64,000 nucleotides of DNA from Rhynchonema sp. JSB1_4 (Eukaryota > Nematoda > Chromadorea > Monhysterida > Xyalidae). The notes below the pieces were generated by a model. It was not told the origin of the DNA and did not search any database. It saw only the letters and a program-made list of their open reading frames with translations. Made by a program: the position numbers and the translations under genes. The stretch spans positions 62,001 through 126,000 of the forward strand of contig JASAMV010004098.1 in the NCBI GenBank assembly GCA_030248065.1. The letters are read 5' to 3'. This document shows, one piece after another, positions 48,457-59,548 of the stretch; position 1 is the stretch's first letter, and each line of letters begins with the position of its first letter.

Positions 48457-48952
48457 ATTGCTTTGGATATTGAGTACAAGTGACAAAAACGCGGTTATGA
48501 ATTACTTTCGGGCTAAAACTTTTGCCTTCCGGGGTGAAAAGTGAGTAAATTTCATGCATTCTGTGGATTAAAAAAGTCCAAAATATGCTTAATTTTTGTT
48601 AAGCACTTTCTTTTAAAAATTTTTTTGTTTTGTTGCAACAATAAGCCGCATGTACCCAATTTTTCAAAATTGGCATGTAACTTTGTATAAAAATACGGGC
48701 CTCAAAAGTATACAAACAAATATAAATAATTACACTTTTTAAAAGTTCTGCTTCAATGGTTTGACGAGTTTTATTCTCCACTCCAACAATCTTATGTTCA
48801 TCGCAACGACCTAGTGTGGCAGATAGATGTCACCCAAAACTTTATTTTCAAATAAATTGGATCATGTTCACAAAATTTGAATGGAAGAAGACTTTGTTTG
48901 AGGAAATCAAATCCATGAAATTTCAATTTTTTGGCAATCTTGGCATTTAAAG

Positions 48953-49642
48953 TCAGTTGCGATTGCGGTTGCGCTGATTGCGATTGCTGTTGCGACTGCG
49001 AGCGTTGTTGTTGCTGCGACTGCGATTGCGACGATTCGACTGGTTGTCGGCATCGTCGTCATCGTCATCGTAGTCAGAATCGTCGTCGTCCTGCAAGAGA
49101 ATCGATAGCGCTTTTAAATATTTTTTACGACAAATTCCTAAAAGCTGCTAAAAATCGTTAAAATTGATCCCAAGACTTCCGCGTCTCCGGACTAACGTCG
49201 TCGTCGTCATCGTCGTCATCGTCATCATCGTCATCGTCTTGTTGATTGCGATTGCGATTCTGACGACTCGATTGATTGCGACGATTCGACTGGTTGCGTT
49301 GCGACTGGCGCTGCGACTGAAATGCACTCGCATTCAATGTTGATGCCATGTCGATGGGCATGATAACAAAGCAAAACCAAACCCCGAATTGACCGCTCAC
49401 CTGATTCAGTCGTTGACGTTGATTGGCCAGCGAACGATTCTGGCTGCGATTCTGATTCGACTGACGACGACTCGACGCCGATGCGTTCTGCCTGCGCGCC
49501 GATTGGTTCGTTCGTCGAGCGGCTGAAACATCATGTTCATTTTATGTTGATTTAATTTTAGTTTGCGGCAGTATGAAATTTGCGCGTAAAACCACAGTAA
49601 CCCATCAAGTCACAGCAACTAACCCATCGCCATGGAAAACAT
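48953..49642 (-). CDS. Arg/Asn/Gln/Ser-rich protein with poly-Asp core, paralogue A
   Basis: Exons 49624-49642, 49401-49522, 49197-49316 and 48953-49090 join in frame (phases 1, 0, 0) to 132 residues. The N-terminus is MFSMAMAARRTNQSARRQNA; then repeated RRN/QSN/QNRN units; then an uninterrupted Asp run crossing the exon 3/4 junction; then SDYDDDDDD and a basic Asn/Arg tail ending RNRNRN. No signal peptide or known domain. Segregated basic and acidic low-complexity blocks suggest an intrinsically disordered, possibly nucleic-acid-binding or condensate-forming protein, but this is inference. Compared with the neighbouring paralogue, coding indels are all multiples of three (exons 3 and 4 differ by 9 and 6 bp), which supports translation. 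The donor GTTAGT after the Asp run was chosen over a read-through stop because it gives a matching Asp-rich exon 4. Confidence 0.7.
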
Positions 49643-49770
49643 TTTGGCGCTGTTTTGAGTTCGGGTTGTCAAGTGATGATGTTTGAAATTTGATTGTTGA
49701 ACCTTTGAAGAAGGTTGAAGAGAGCGAAGTCGATGATGCAGAAAGAAAGAATGAAGAAGAAACTCGTGAA

Positions 49771-49950
49771 CGGAAGCAATGAAGCCGCTTAAAAGCTCAG
49801 TTTCGGTGATATGTGATATCCTTGAGATATGTGATACTATTTGAGCTTAGCTTTGAGCGGTTGTAATTGTTAGTGCAGGCCGTTCGGGTCTTTTGACCCC
49901 GCATATGGAATTTCTTCCGAAGTTGCCAGCAGAGTAATAATAATAATAAT
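49771..49950 (+). mobile_element. SINE-like retroposon with (AAT)n tail and 10-11 bp target duplication
   Basis: It is flanked by AACTCGTGAA at 49761-49770 and 49952-49961. The paralogous 5' flank near 51230 has this decamer once, with the same sequence on both sides, so it is the empty site. The insert ends in six AAT units. CCGTTCGGGTC near 49880 loosely resembles a Pol III B box; no clear A box was seen. The insertion therefore postdates the gene duplication. Confidence 0.82.
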
Positions 49951-50444
49951 AAACTCGTGAAAATCGATCCTTTTTATGCTGGCCATGCAACCGCTGTGAC
50001 GGGGATCGTACGTCACAGCGGTCGCATGCGGTGAGTTACGGTAGCTTCAAATTTTGCGTTGTTTTTCTTTTTTATTGACTACGGTACTCAAACATATTGA
50101 TTCCTTTTCCGCACTTCTTTGTCTACTGTATGAAACGGTTTGATGATTTCAACTGCTAATTCATAACTGACCGGTCTCCAGTTTACAATTCAGACCAAAA
50201 CCACAAATTAAAAATCGGCTTCAAAATTCCGCGGTTCGCATTTCAACCTTTGCTCCATTTACCAGTTTATTCTCCACTGCACCCAAGCGCTTTCATCGCA
50301 ACAACACTGTGGCTGTGGGGCAAGTGTCACCCAAATATTTTTCTAAATTACTTTAATCACAAACTGGTATGGACGAAAACTTTCTTGGTTCGGGGATAAA
50401 ATCAGTGAAATCTCAATTTTTGTGTAATCTTGGCATTTTTCAAA

Positions 50445-51111
50445 TCAGTTGCGATTGCGGTTGCGCTGATTGCGATTGCGATTGTTGTTGCGAGCGTTGT
50501 TGTTGCTGCGATTGCGACGATTCGACTGGTTGTCGTCATCGTCGTCATCGTCATCGTAGTCAGAATCGTCGTCGTCCTGCAAGAGAATCGATAGCGCTTT
50601 TAAATGTTTTTTTAGCGACAAATTCCTAAAAGCTGCTAAAAATCGTTAAAATTGATCCCAAGACTTCCGCGTTTCCGGACTAACGTCGTCGTCGTCATCG
50701 TCATCATCGTCATCGTCTTGTTGATTACGATTGCGATTCTGACGATTCGATTGATTGCGACGATTCGACTGGCTGCGTTGCGACTGGCGCTGCGACTGAA
50801 ATGCACTCGCATTCAATGTCGATGGGCATGATAACAAAAGCAAAACCAAACCCCGAATTGACCGTTCACCTGATTCAGTCGTTGACGTTGATTGGCCAGC
50901 GAACGATTCTGGTTGCGATTCTGATTCGACTGACGACGACTCGACGCCGATGCGTTCTGCCTGCGCGCCGATTGGTTCGTTCGTCGAGCGGCTGAAACAT
51001 CATGTTCATTTTATGTTGATTTAATTTTAGTTTGCGGCAGTATGAAATTTTTGGGTAAAACTACAGTAACTCATCAAGCCGCAGCAACCAACCCATCGCC
51101 ATGGAGAACAT
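50445..51111 (-). CDS. Arg/Asn/Gln/Ser-rich protein with poly-Asp core, paralogue B
   Basis: Exons 51093-51111, 50870-50991, 50685-50795 and 50445-50576 join in frame to 127 residues with the same plan as the copy at 48953-49642: MFSMAM start, ARRTNQSARRQNASASSRR, RSLANQRQRLNQ, SNRRNQSNRQNRNRNQQ, an Asp run, SDYDDDDDDDDNQ, and a tail of Asn/Arg ending RNRNRN. Intron positions are identical, and the conserved acceptor TGATGTTTCAG precedes exon 2 in both. Upstream, about 95 bp (51146-51240) is almost identical to the flank of paralogue A, marking shared promoter sequence. The duplication unit is about 1.5 kb, head to tail. Function unknown; no homologue recognised. Confidence 0.7.
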
Positions 51112-52631
51112 CTTGGCGCTGTTTTAAGTTTGGGTTTTCACGTGATGATGTTTGAAATTTGATTGTTGAACCTTTGAAGAAGGTTGAAGAGAGCGAAGTC
51201 GATGATGCAGAAAGAAAGAATGAAGAAGAAACTCGTGAAAATCGATCCTTTTTATACTGCCCATGCAACCACCGTGATGTGGCTATCCCAGAGCTACGGT
51301 ATTACAGTTTCGCAATTTTTTTCCTTCTTCTTCATTGGACACGGCATTTTTGCTTTGTCTGTCTCTTTAGTGACTGCAGTGATTACGTTATGTACTGTAC
51401 ATTCATTTATTTGTTTCTCGTTGTTGGCTGCAGTTCCCGCGAGCAACCTCATTGCGGGTGACATCAGCTACTCCGGTCAGTCTGGGAACAACTGTTGGCT
51501 TTCACCACAAAGACTTCTTCTAAGGATGAAGTTTCTTTCATTGGTCCCGCAGAAACTTAGGAACTGTTGATGCCTGTAAGCTGTGGGGTTACTGGAGGCC
51601 AAACCCGTGATATAAGCGGCTCACCTGACCAATGAAAACAGATTTGCAAGACGTTTAGTGGTGAAGCCAACGAACAACTTCGAAGATATCAGTATGTTTT
51701 CGTGCTCAAATCAGTGAAAAAAAGATAAAGAGAGTAAACGTTGTGTCCAATCAATCGAGAAAAAGGAAGATTTTCAATTTATGGTCCTGCCTGGCCTGAA
51801 TTGTGAACTGGTCATCGATCATTTAATGAATTAGCATTGAAATCAAATCATCGATGATTAAAGAAAAACAAAGCCGTTTCACATGCCTCGGGCGACGACG
51901 TGGCCGTGCCGGGAAGACTCATTATCAATTGAACGGATTAAACGGATTTTTGCGTGCTGGGGGGAAGACATTATGGGTTTGAAAATAAAACGGATACGGA
52001 ACCCAGCTGGAACTTGGTCCTGAACCAAGACTCGGGCTAAGGCGTGAACTTAGGCTTAAATCGATAAAAATAAATAGAAGATCGTAGTTAGATAGGTACT
52101 TTATTAAATTCAGTTTTTACCTTTATTCCTGGGTTGCACGATTGTTGAGGAGTCATCGCCTCTGACGATGGTCCCGAGTCAGCAATCTGACACCGTAGTC
52201 TGTCAGGCAAAAAATGGGACCGAAACAGACTATGTCCCCACTATTAATTTTAATTTACTTTATTCAGTATCACCGGACGACATCTAAAGCAAATGAAACC
52301 GCCAAAGCGACAACAACGATCGAGGAACGACGCTACAACAACATCAACAGGCTAAACAGGTTCATAGTGCTTTTTTGTGAAAGATAATTGGTTTTAAAAT
52401 TAGGCTTACGCTTACGCTCACGTTTACGCATATATTTAGGCTTAGGCTTGGCTCAGGCTTAAACTTAGGCTTAGGCTGAATACACGCGGAGCATATATAT
52501 AGCATACACAACGAGCCTTCCTGGGAAACGGCTCTGGGGGGGAAGGCTCATTACGAGGATTTCCGTTTAATCTGCTTTATTTTCAAATCCATAATGAGTC
52601 TTCCCTCCAGGGCCCGTGCAGCACAGTACGT
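51112..52631. other. Stretch without a supported gene
   Basis: 51146-51270 is the duplicated 5' flank of the Asp-rich gene. 52020-52060 and 52395-52475 carry degenerate TTAGGC/TTACGC hexamer runs. Sequence like CCGGGAAGACTCATTAT (51915), GGAAGGCTCATTACGAGG (52540), CATAATGAGTCTTCCC (52592) and TGAGTCTTCCCGGCAC (55295) suggests a broken inverted-repeat element. No exons recognised. Confidence 0.5.
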
Positions 52632-53238
52632 TTAAAGGGTCTCCGCCATATATATGCGACCGAAACCAATCTCAATGAGACTTGGCACCGTAAGTGGGCT
52701 TGGTCCAAAACACTCACGGCCAAGAAAATTTTCCCCCATATCAGCTCCCTGTCTGAGCCAGGAGGGCTAAAAGGTAAAAAATTTTGACTCTACCTCAGCA
52801 CCTTAAAATTAAAATATCAATCTGTTTCGCATATTTTTTGTGTGCAGTTTGTTCACAAATTTTTTATAAACGCCTTGGGTCTAATTTAGAACCATATTCA
52901 CTTTTTTGGCACTACCACAGCTCGCGCTATTTTGCCAAAACCACGGAAATTTTCGAAAAAAACTTTCCGTTGTATTTTCCGGTCACATAGAAAGCACACA
53001 GAGCTTTTATATAAAGTAGGCAAGAAAGCCCGTATATCATGCTATTCAGGCGATCAATGACTAATTTTCCATCGCTGGTAAGTTTCGACAAAAGCTCGCT
53101 CAACTGTGGTGAACCTCAACTTTTTTGCCATTTTCTGTGGATCCCAAGCACACTTCTATCTCATATTTTCCTAATTTAGTAACAATGTACCGAGGTGATA
53201 TATGGCACGCTAGATAGTAAAAATATAATTGTTGTTAA

Positions 53239-53883
53239 AGGGGGCCTTTCGCATTTCAAACCACCTTCAAACCTCGCATGTTTTTAGACAGTGGTCAAGG
53301 CGTCATAAAAGTCAAACAAACCGGAGATCTAACGTTCCGCATGCGGCCAGGAGACGCCCTTCAAGAGGAACATCCGGGAACAAAATCAAATGTGGACCAG
53401 CCCAATTTCTACCTGCGCATTCAGGCAACTCGCCTGATGACAAGGGCGGTCAAGGAGCAGAATGTTTCGCACGATATTTGCCCCTGCCTCACTATAGAAT
53501 TTCGCTTTTCTTTTTATTTCGAATTGCAACGAATTGTTCCAGCGTGTCTGCTAAATGTTTCATGCTCTGCTTGTCACGCTGGAATAATTCGTTGAAATTC
53601 GAAATATAAAGAAAAGCGAAATTCCATAGTTAGTGGTGTAGCACGTTTCATGCGAAACATTCGTTCGCCTTGACACCTTTTTGATCAAGCAGGTTGCCTG
53701 AATGCGCAGGTATAAATTGGGCTGGCCCGCGGCGCACTTTGTTCCCGGATGTTCCTCTTGAAGAGCATCTCTTGGTCGCATGCTGCAGCTTGGGTTCTTG
53801 GTGCGTGAGAGTTTAATAACGCCCTGAACAATATTCAAATGCGTGCAAAGTTTGAAGGCGGTTTGAAATGCGAAAGGGCCCCT
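53239..53883. mobile_element. Inner foldback 1, TTAA flanked
   Basis: AGGGGGCCTTTCGCATTTC on the left pairs with GAAATGCGAAAGGGCCCCT on the right; pairing continues through CACCTTCAAAC/GTTTGAAGGCGG, ATGCGGCCAGGAGACGCCC-like and GAGGAACATCCGGGAACAAA inner segments to a centre near 53560. It is flanked by TTAA at 53235-53238 and 53884-53887. Confidence 0.85.
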
Positions 53884-53887
53884 TTAA

Positions 53888-54424
53888 TTATGTGTAAATC
53901 TAGGTTGGTCCAGCTGCATCCTTGGAGGTACGAGCAATAAATGAGTTTTACACGAAATTCATAATTTTAGCAAATTTTCGCTTCCGTCATATTTTTAGCC
54001 TACCTACATTTGTGACGGATTTGTGGCCTTTGCTGTCCGATGAAGCCCCAACGTTGTTGTTGTTTATCGATCAAAGTCCAAAATTCTAGTTCTAACGCAT
54101 CCTGAGAAAAATCGTGTTAAGTGAAGGCACCTCAAACGCTGCTCCTGTTGTAAGCCCGGTTGTAGTTCCAAGTCCAACGCATGGACCTCAATTAACACGA
54201 TTTTTCTCAAGATACGTTAGAGCTATAATTTTGAATTTTGATCGATAAACAACAATAACGTTTGGGCTTCATCGGACAGCAAAAACCACAATTCCTACCC
54301 AACTGTAGATAGGCTAAAAATATGACGGAAGTGAAAATTTGCTAAAATTATGAATTTTGTGTAAAATTCATTTATTGCCCGTACCTCCAAGGATGCAGCT
54401 GGACCAACCTAGATTTGCACATAA
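53888..54424. mobile_element. Inner foldback 2, TTAA flanked
   Basis: TTATGTGTAAATCTAGGTTG on the left pairs with CAACCTAGATTTGCACATAA on the right; the pairing extends through GGTCCAGCTGCATCCTTGG and on to about 54160. It shares the TTAA at 53884-53887 with inner foldback 1 and ends at the TTAA 54425-54428. Confidence 0.85.
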
Positions 54425-55043
54425 TTAACAACAATTATATTTTTACTATCTAGCGTGCCATATATCACCTCGGTACATTGTTACTAAAATAGGAAAATAT
54501 GAGATAGAAGTGTGCTTGGGATCCACAGAAAATGGCAAAAAAGTTGAGGTTCACCACAGTTGAGCGAGCTTTTGTCGAAACTTATCAGCGGTGGAAAATT
54601 AGTCATTGATCGCCTGAATAGCATGATATACGGGCTTTCTTGCCTACTTTATATAAAAACTCTGTGTGCTTTCTATGTGACCGGAAAATACAACGGAAAA
54701 TTTTTTTTCGAAAATTTCCGTGGTTTTGGCAAAATAGCGCGAGCTGTGGTAGTGCCAAAAAAGTGAATATGGTTCTAAATTAGACCCAAGGCGTTTATGA
54801 AAAATTTGTGAACAAACTGCACACAAAGAATATGCGAAACAAATTGATGTTTTAATTTTAAGGTGCTGAGGTAGGGTCAAAATTTTTTACCTTAGCCCTC
54901 CTGGCTCAGACAGTTAGCTGATATGGGAAAAAATTTTCTTGGCCGTGAGTGTTTTGGACCAAACCCAGTCACCGTGCCAAGTTTCATTGAGATTGGTTTT
55001 GGTCGAATATATATGGCGGAGACCCTTTAATCCGTTCTATACA

Positions 55044-55270
<227 letters not shown>

Positions 55271-55442
55271 CGTCTTCCTGTTTTAGTAGTATAGATGAGT
55301 CTTCCCGGCACAGTCAAGTCACCAAGTGCCTTCGGTTTTCCCCAAAAGCGCGGCGGACCAGCAGCGCGTAACCCGCGTTGAGGAACTTGAAAATGGAAAG
55401 AAAGAGAATGAACATTGGACTTTTTTTAACAAGATTGACTTA

Positions 55443-55737
55443 AAGGCAGTCTACGGGAGGTTGTCACTCAGCCCCCGAATACCGTAACCCACCGTAATTT
55501 TGATCTGTAAGGATCGTGTCGAGACCATTTTGGTTTTTATCTATGTTTTGCGTGTTAGCGCCAACACCAACCAACAATTCCAAGTTTTGGTGATCGACGC
55601 GCACGATGACAATTTCCAGCCTGCTGCCGCTAATACACGTGTCGATAAGCAGCGATCAGCAAGGTTCTCGCAACGATCTCGCTTGCGGTGGGTTACGGTA
55701 TTCGGGGGCTGAGTGACAACCTCCCGTAGACTGCCTT
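55443..55737. mobile_element. MITE with 50-bp perfect inverted ends
   Basis: AAAGGCAGTCTACGGGAGGT at the left and ACCTCCCGTAGACTGCCTTT at the right are exact inverted repeats that extend through TGTCACTCAGCCCCCGAATACCGTAACCCACC. A family A MITE directly abuts its right end. A left-end fragment recurs at 61168-61270. Confidence 0.85.
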
Positions 55738-55739
55738 TA

Positions 55740-56185
55740 CCGTAAAAACCTAAATAGAAGGGGGGCTCTATTAACTCACTGACCCCATTTTGGGGGAGGC
55801 TCTATTACGCGGGGGGCTCTATTCCGGGGGGGGCCTCTATTAATTCACTGTCCCGAACCTGAAAAAATTGTTCCTAGAAATACCCCCAAAAACCCCTAAA
55901 AAGGGGTTTGAAAGGATGTTTTTTCGCTTGTAATCGCATTTATTCGTGTCTATTCGTCAATAAGAGGCGTATTATGTACTCTGAACGAACAACAAACGTG
56001 CATAAATGTACCTGTGCACCACTATCAAGCCTTAATACACTACTGTATAGGGGATCATGTTACTTTGGGGGGGGCTCTATTCCGGGCGGGGGGGGGGGGC
56101 TCAATTAATTCACTGACCCCCTGTTGGGGGGGCTGTATTACGGGGGGCTCTATTCGGGGGGGGGGCTGTATTTAGGTTTTTACGG
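55740..56185. mobile_element. Family A MITE, copy 4 (complete)
   Basis: CCGTAAAAACCTAAATAGAA start and TATTTAGGTTTTTACGG end, flanked by TA at 55738-55739 and 56186-56187. It is 446 bp, the full family length. G/C-rich CTCTATTCCGGGGGG blocks lie at both ends around an AT-rich core. Confidence 0.93.
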
Positions 56186-56750
56186 TATTTTACGGATACG
56201 GGAAATCAATCCACCCGTTTTGTGTGTGTGCTTAAGAATAGTCCCATGCTTAAGGTTTAGGCTTCTATTTCAGGCTTAGGCTTAGGCTTGCGGTTAGGCT
56301 TAGGCACCAGCCTGGAATCAAATATAACACACAGCCACGGCGAAAAACGGCTGTATCTTTCGTGGACGCGTGCTCGGTCGGGTGGATTTCCGTATAATTA
56401 GTCGCTCGTTTTTTAACAGGAACGGGAGATAGAATTCTACAATTCAATTCACACAAACGGAATCCAACTCTGGATTTCTCTTTCGTTGAACTTTTGGCTC
56501 AAGCTCATTTCGGGGGGGCTCAATTGGTGGGGGGACAATTTTTGGGGGGTTTTATTTTTTTTTTGGCGGGCCCCCCCCCCCCCCCCGACGAAAAAAATCA
56601 TTGTTAATAATGCCCCTAAAAATGGCTTTTCGGGGGGGGGAACAAAATTTTTTAGGTCGAAATTTTGATGAAAATGTACCCTAAAACGCTAATTTCGCGC
56701 GTAGCGCACGATTTTTCGCCTATTTGGGGTTGGGGCAGTGTAGTTCAGTG

Positions 56751-57146
56751 CAGTGTAGTTCCTGGTCCGGCGCGGCGGTTAGTGTACCTACCCCTTTTTT
56801 CCGTGCGGCGGTTAGTGTACCTCCCTGGGGGGGGAAGGGGGGGGGGGAAGACCCAAATCCAGGAAAAAGTCACTTTTTGGGGTAGAAAATTTGACCGATT
56901 TTTGCCCCTTTTTGGAAAAAATTCTTCATAAAAAGGGTATTTTGGCGACTTTTGACATCATTGACCTAAAAATCACTCATTTTAGGCCTAAAAATGCCCA
57001 TTTTAGGCCTAAAAATGCCAATTTTAGGCAAAAATTGAGGCGGTTAGTGTACCTGGCGCGGCGGTTAGTGTACTAGTGTACCTTGGTCGCGGCGGTTAGT
57101 GTACCTTAGGGGGGGACCCCCCCCTCCCCCCCCAGGAACTACACTG
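56751..57146. mobile_element. hAT-like MITE with GTTCAGTG target duplication
   Basis: Ends CAGTGTAGTTCCTGG and CCAGGAACTACACTG, flanks GTTCAGTG at 56743-56750 and 57147-57154. The interior repeats GCGGCGGTTAGTGTACC. It interrupts another CAGTGTA...-type element. Inverted and direct copies occur at about 59759-60150 and 61855-62200. Confidence 0.9.
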
Positions 57147-57356
57147 GTTCAGTGTAGTACTTGGTCAGGGTGTTGACGATAGATAGATTGGGACCCGAAA
57201 TGTGTTGACGATAGATAGGTGACCCAAGTCCGAAATCTGGGGGGGGGGGTCGACCCAAACTTGTTGACGATAGATAGATGGTGGGGGGGGCCAAAAATCA
57301 AGCTATAGTATAGTGCACTAAGTAGGTAATAATGTGTAAATATTAATGAAAATGTA

Positions 57357-57705
57357 CCGTAAAAACCTAAATAGAAGGGGGGGGGCTCTATTAACTCACT
57401 GACCCCATTTTGGGGGGCTCTATTACGGGGGGGGCTCTATTCCGGGGGGGCCTCTATTAATTCACTGACCCGAACCTGAAAAATTGTTCCCAGAAATACC
57501 CCCAAAAACCCCTAAAAACGGGTTTGAAAGGATGTTTTTTCGCTTGCAACCGCATTTATTCGTGTCTATTCGTCAATAGGAGAGGCGTATTATGTGCTCT
57601 GAACAAACAACAAACGTGCATAAATGTACCTGTACACCACTATCAAGCCTTAATACACTACAGTATAGGGGATGTTACTTTGGGGGGCTCTATTCCGGGG
57701 GGGGG
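57357..57705. mobile_element. Family A MITE, copy 5 (3' truncated)
   Basis: It starts CCGTAAAAACCTAAATAGAA after TA at 57355-57356 and carries the whole core, but stops after CTCTATTCCGGGGGGGGGC and passes into GATTAGGTCTTACGACG. The 3' inverted end is missing. Confidence 0.85.
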
Positions 57706-58190
57706 CGATTAGGTCTTACGACGTTCCCGGCCTCCGGGAGGTTGCAAGGTACCCCTAAGGATCCGAAAAAAGGGTTTTTTCAGCAACGCAAATTTGGGGC
57801 GTGAGGCTTCGGTACCCAGCCCCGGGAGGTGCAGGACCCCGAGGCCGAAAAGGGGTTTTTCGCTTCCGGCCGAAAAATTGGTACTTTTTTGCATTTTGGC
57901 CGAAAATTTGCCTAAAATACCTATTATATGTAGGTTTGCGCGCGGACCGCGCGATTTTTGGGGTTTTAGGTCTGAAAACACCCTTTTTGCCTTACCCGAA
58001 AAAACCAAGAAGACACAAAGAAAAAAAAACCATAAATTGATGGTTGCAAGGTACCCTCCGGGGTGGTTGCAAGGTACCTACCCTTCCCCCCATCGGGGCG
58101 GGGCGGGTAGGGTACCATTGGGGGGGACCCCCCCCCCCCCCAGCCACAGCACTGCTCCATGGTACGCCTGCCCGGCTGTTCCCCCTCCGG

Positions 58191-58566
58191 CAGTGGTGTA
58201 GCTACCCAGGCGGGGCGGCAACCTACCTACTGTACCAGCCGAGCTAGGGGGGGTCGTACCACTTGGGGGGGGGTCCTCTGGAAACCGAAATTTTTTATGT
58301 CTAAATACTGAAGAAAATGTGGCCTAAAAGACTAATTTCGCGCGCAGCGCTCGATTTTTCGCCTATTTGCAGACAAATATGCTAATTTTATGCAATTTTA
58401 AGCCAAAAATGAATGTTTTGGGTGAAAAGTTAGGTGGGGCGGCAACCTACCTACTGTACCAGGGGAGGGCCGGCAACCTTACCTACTGTACCAGGCGAGG
58501 GGCGGCAACCTACCTACAGTACCTAGGGGGGGACCCCCCCCCCCCCCCCCCCCAGCCACACCATTG
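58191..58566. mobile_element. Family B hAT-like MITE, uninterrupted copy
   Basis: CAGTGGTGTAGCTACCC start and AGCCACACCATTG end, with CCCTCCGG at 58183-58190 and 58567-58574. This copy has the empty TA site (ATGTCTAAATACTG, about 58288-58301) that is occupied by a family A MITE in the 15903-16853 copy. Confidence 0.9.
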
Positions 58567-58869
58567 CCCTCCGGGTACGTCTGTCCCCAATTTTTGCTTA
58601 AAATAGGCAAATTTTGGCCTAAAATGGACATTTTCAGGCACAAAATGAGTGATTTTTAGGTCGATGTCATCAAAAATCGCCAAAATACCCTTGTTTATTG
58701 AGATTTTTTCCAAAAAGGGGCCAAAATGAGCCAAATTTTCGACCTCAAAAAAATGACTTTTTTCCAAATTTGGGTCCTCCCCTCCCTTCCCCCTCTCCTC
58801 CGAAAAAAGGGGGTACCGCCTGTTCCCCCTCCGGACCAGGAACTACACCAGGGTAGTACTTGGGGGGGG

Positions 58870-59010
58870 TGGGGGGTCCCCCCCAAATTCATCTATCTAT
58901 CGTCAACACTTTCTGATTTCATCTATCTATCGTCAACACTTATGGGCAAATCTATCTATCGTCAAAAAAATTCTGGGAACAATCTATCTATCGTCAACAC
59001 ATTTGGACCC
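58870..59010. repeat. Minisatellite of ATCTATCTATCGTCAACA units
   Basis: The 17-18 bp unit TCTATCTATCGTCAACAC recurs four to five times with short variable spacers. Other clusters are at 57168-57290, 59620-59735, 62228-62340 and 62960-63075 in either orientation, always within the inverted blocks of 57-63 kb. Confidence 0.85.
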
Positions 59011-59111
59011 CAAAATGGGTATTTTTGCCTCAAAATGGCTCAAAATCGGTATTTTTTGTCCCAAATTGGCAAAAAATTGCGCGCTACGCGCGGATTTAGT
59101 ACATCTAAGTA

Positions 59112-59548
59112 CCGTAAAAACCTAAATACAGCCCCCCCCGGAATAGAGCCCCCCCCGTAATACAGCCCCCCCAAAAAGGGGTCAGTGAATTAATAGAGCC
59201 CCCCCCCCGGAATAGAGCCCCCCCCAAAGTAACATCCCCTATACTGTAGTGTATTAAGGCTTGATAGTGGTGTACAGGTACATTTATGCACGTTTGTTGT
59301 TTGTTCAGAGCACATAATACGCCTCTCCTATTGACGAATAGACACGAATAAATGCGGTTGCAAGCGAAAAAACATCCTTTCAAACCCGTTTTTAGGGGTT
59401 TTTGGGGGTATTTCTGGGAACAATTTTTCAGGTTCGGGTCAGTGAATTAATAGAGGCCCCCCCGGAATAGAGCCCCCCCGTAATAGAGCCCCCCAAAATG
59501 GGGTCAGTGAGTTAATAGAGCCCCCCCCTTCTAGTTAGGGTTTTACGG
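59112..59548. mobile_element. Family A MITE, copy 6 (complete)
   Basis: CCGTAAAAACCTAAATACAG start and AGTTAGGGTTTTACGG end, flanked by TA at 59110-59111 and 59549-59550. Orientation is opposite to copy 5, with which it forms part of a large inverted repeat. Confidence 0.92.

Larger units (their letters stand above)
46757..48952. other. Intergenic stretch made largely of foldback elements
   Basis: 47090-47370 is a diverged relative of the RBBP5-intron foldback. 47440-47680 is A-rich with a run of about 27 A. 47768-47971 and 48069-48456 are MITEs listed separately. No exon was recognised. Confidence 0.6.
52636..55026. mobile_element. TTAA-bounded composite palindrome
   Basis: Both ends are flanked by TTAA (52632-52635, 55027-55030). 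Arms of about 600 bp (AGGGTCTCCGCCATATATA on the left, TATATATGGCGGAGACCCT on the right) are inverted copies. Each arm reaches a central TTAA (53235-53238 and 54425-54428), with TTGTTGTTAA on one side and TTAACAACAA on the other. Two further hairpins fill the centre. TTAA targets are typical of piggyBac-type elements; no transposase is present. Confidence 0.82.

Noticed and set aside
59105..59383. Recurrent open frame beginning MKGCFFACNRIYSC in many places (11496, 12962, 16424, 55908, 57524, 60651, 62584 and others)
   Set aside because: It always lies in the core of family A MITEs and its identity follows the DNA identity of the copies. Copies have different ends and frames, and there is no codon-level conservation beyond that.
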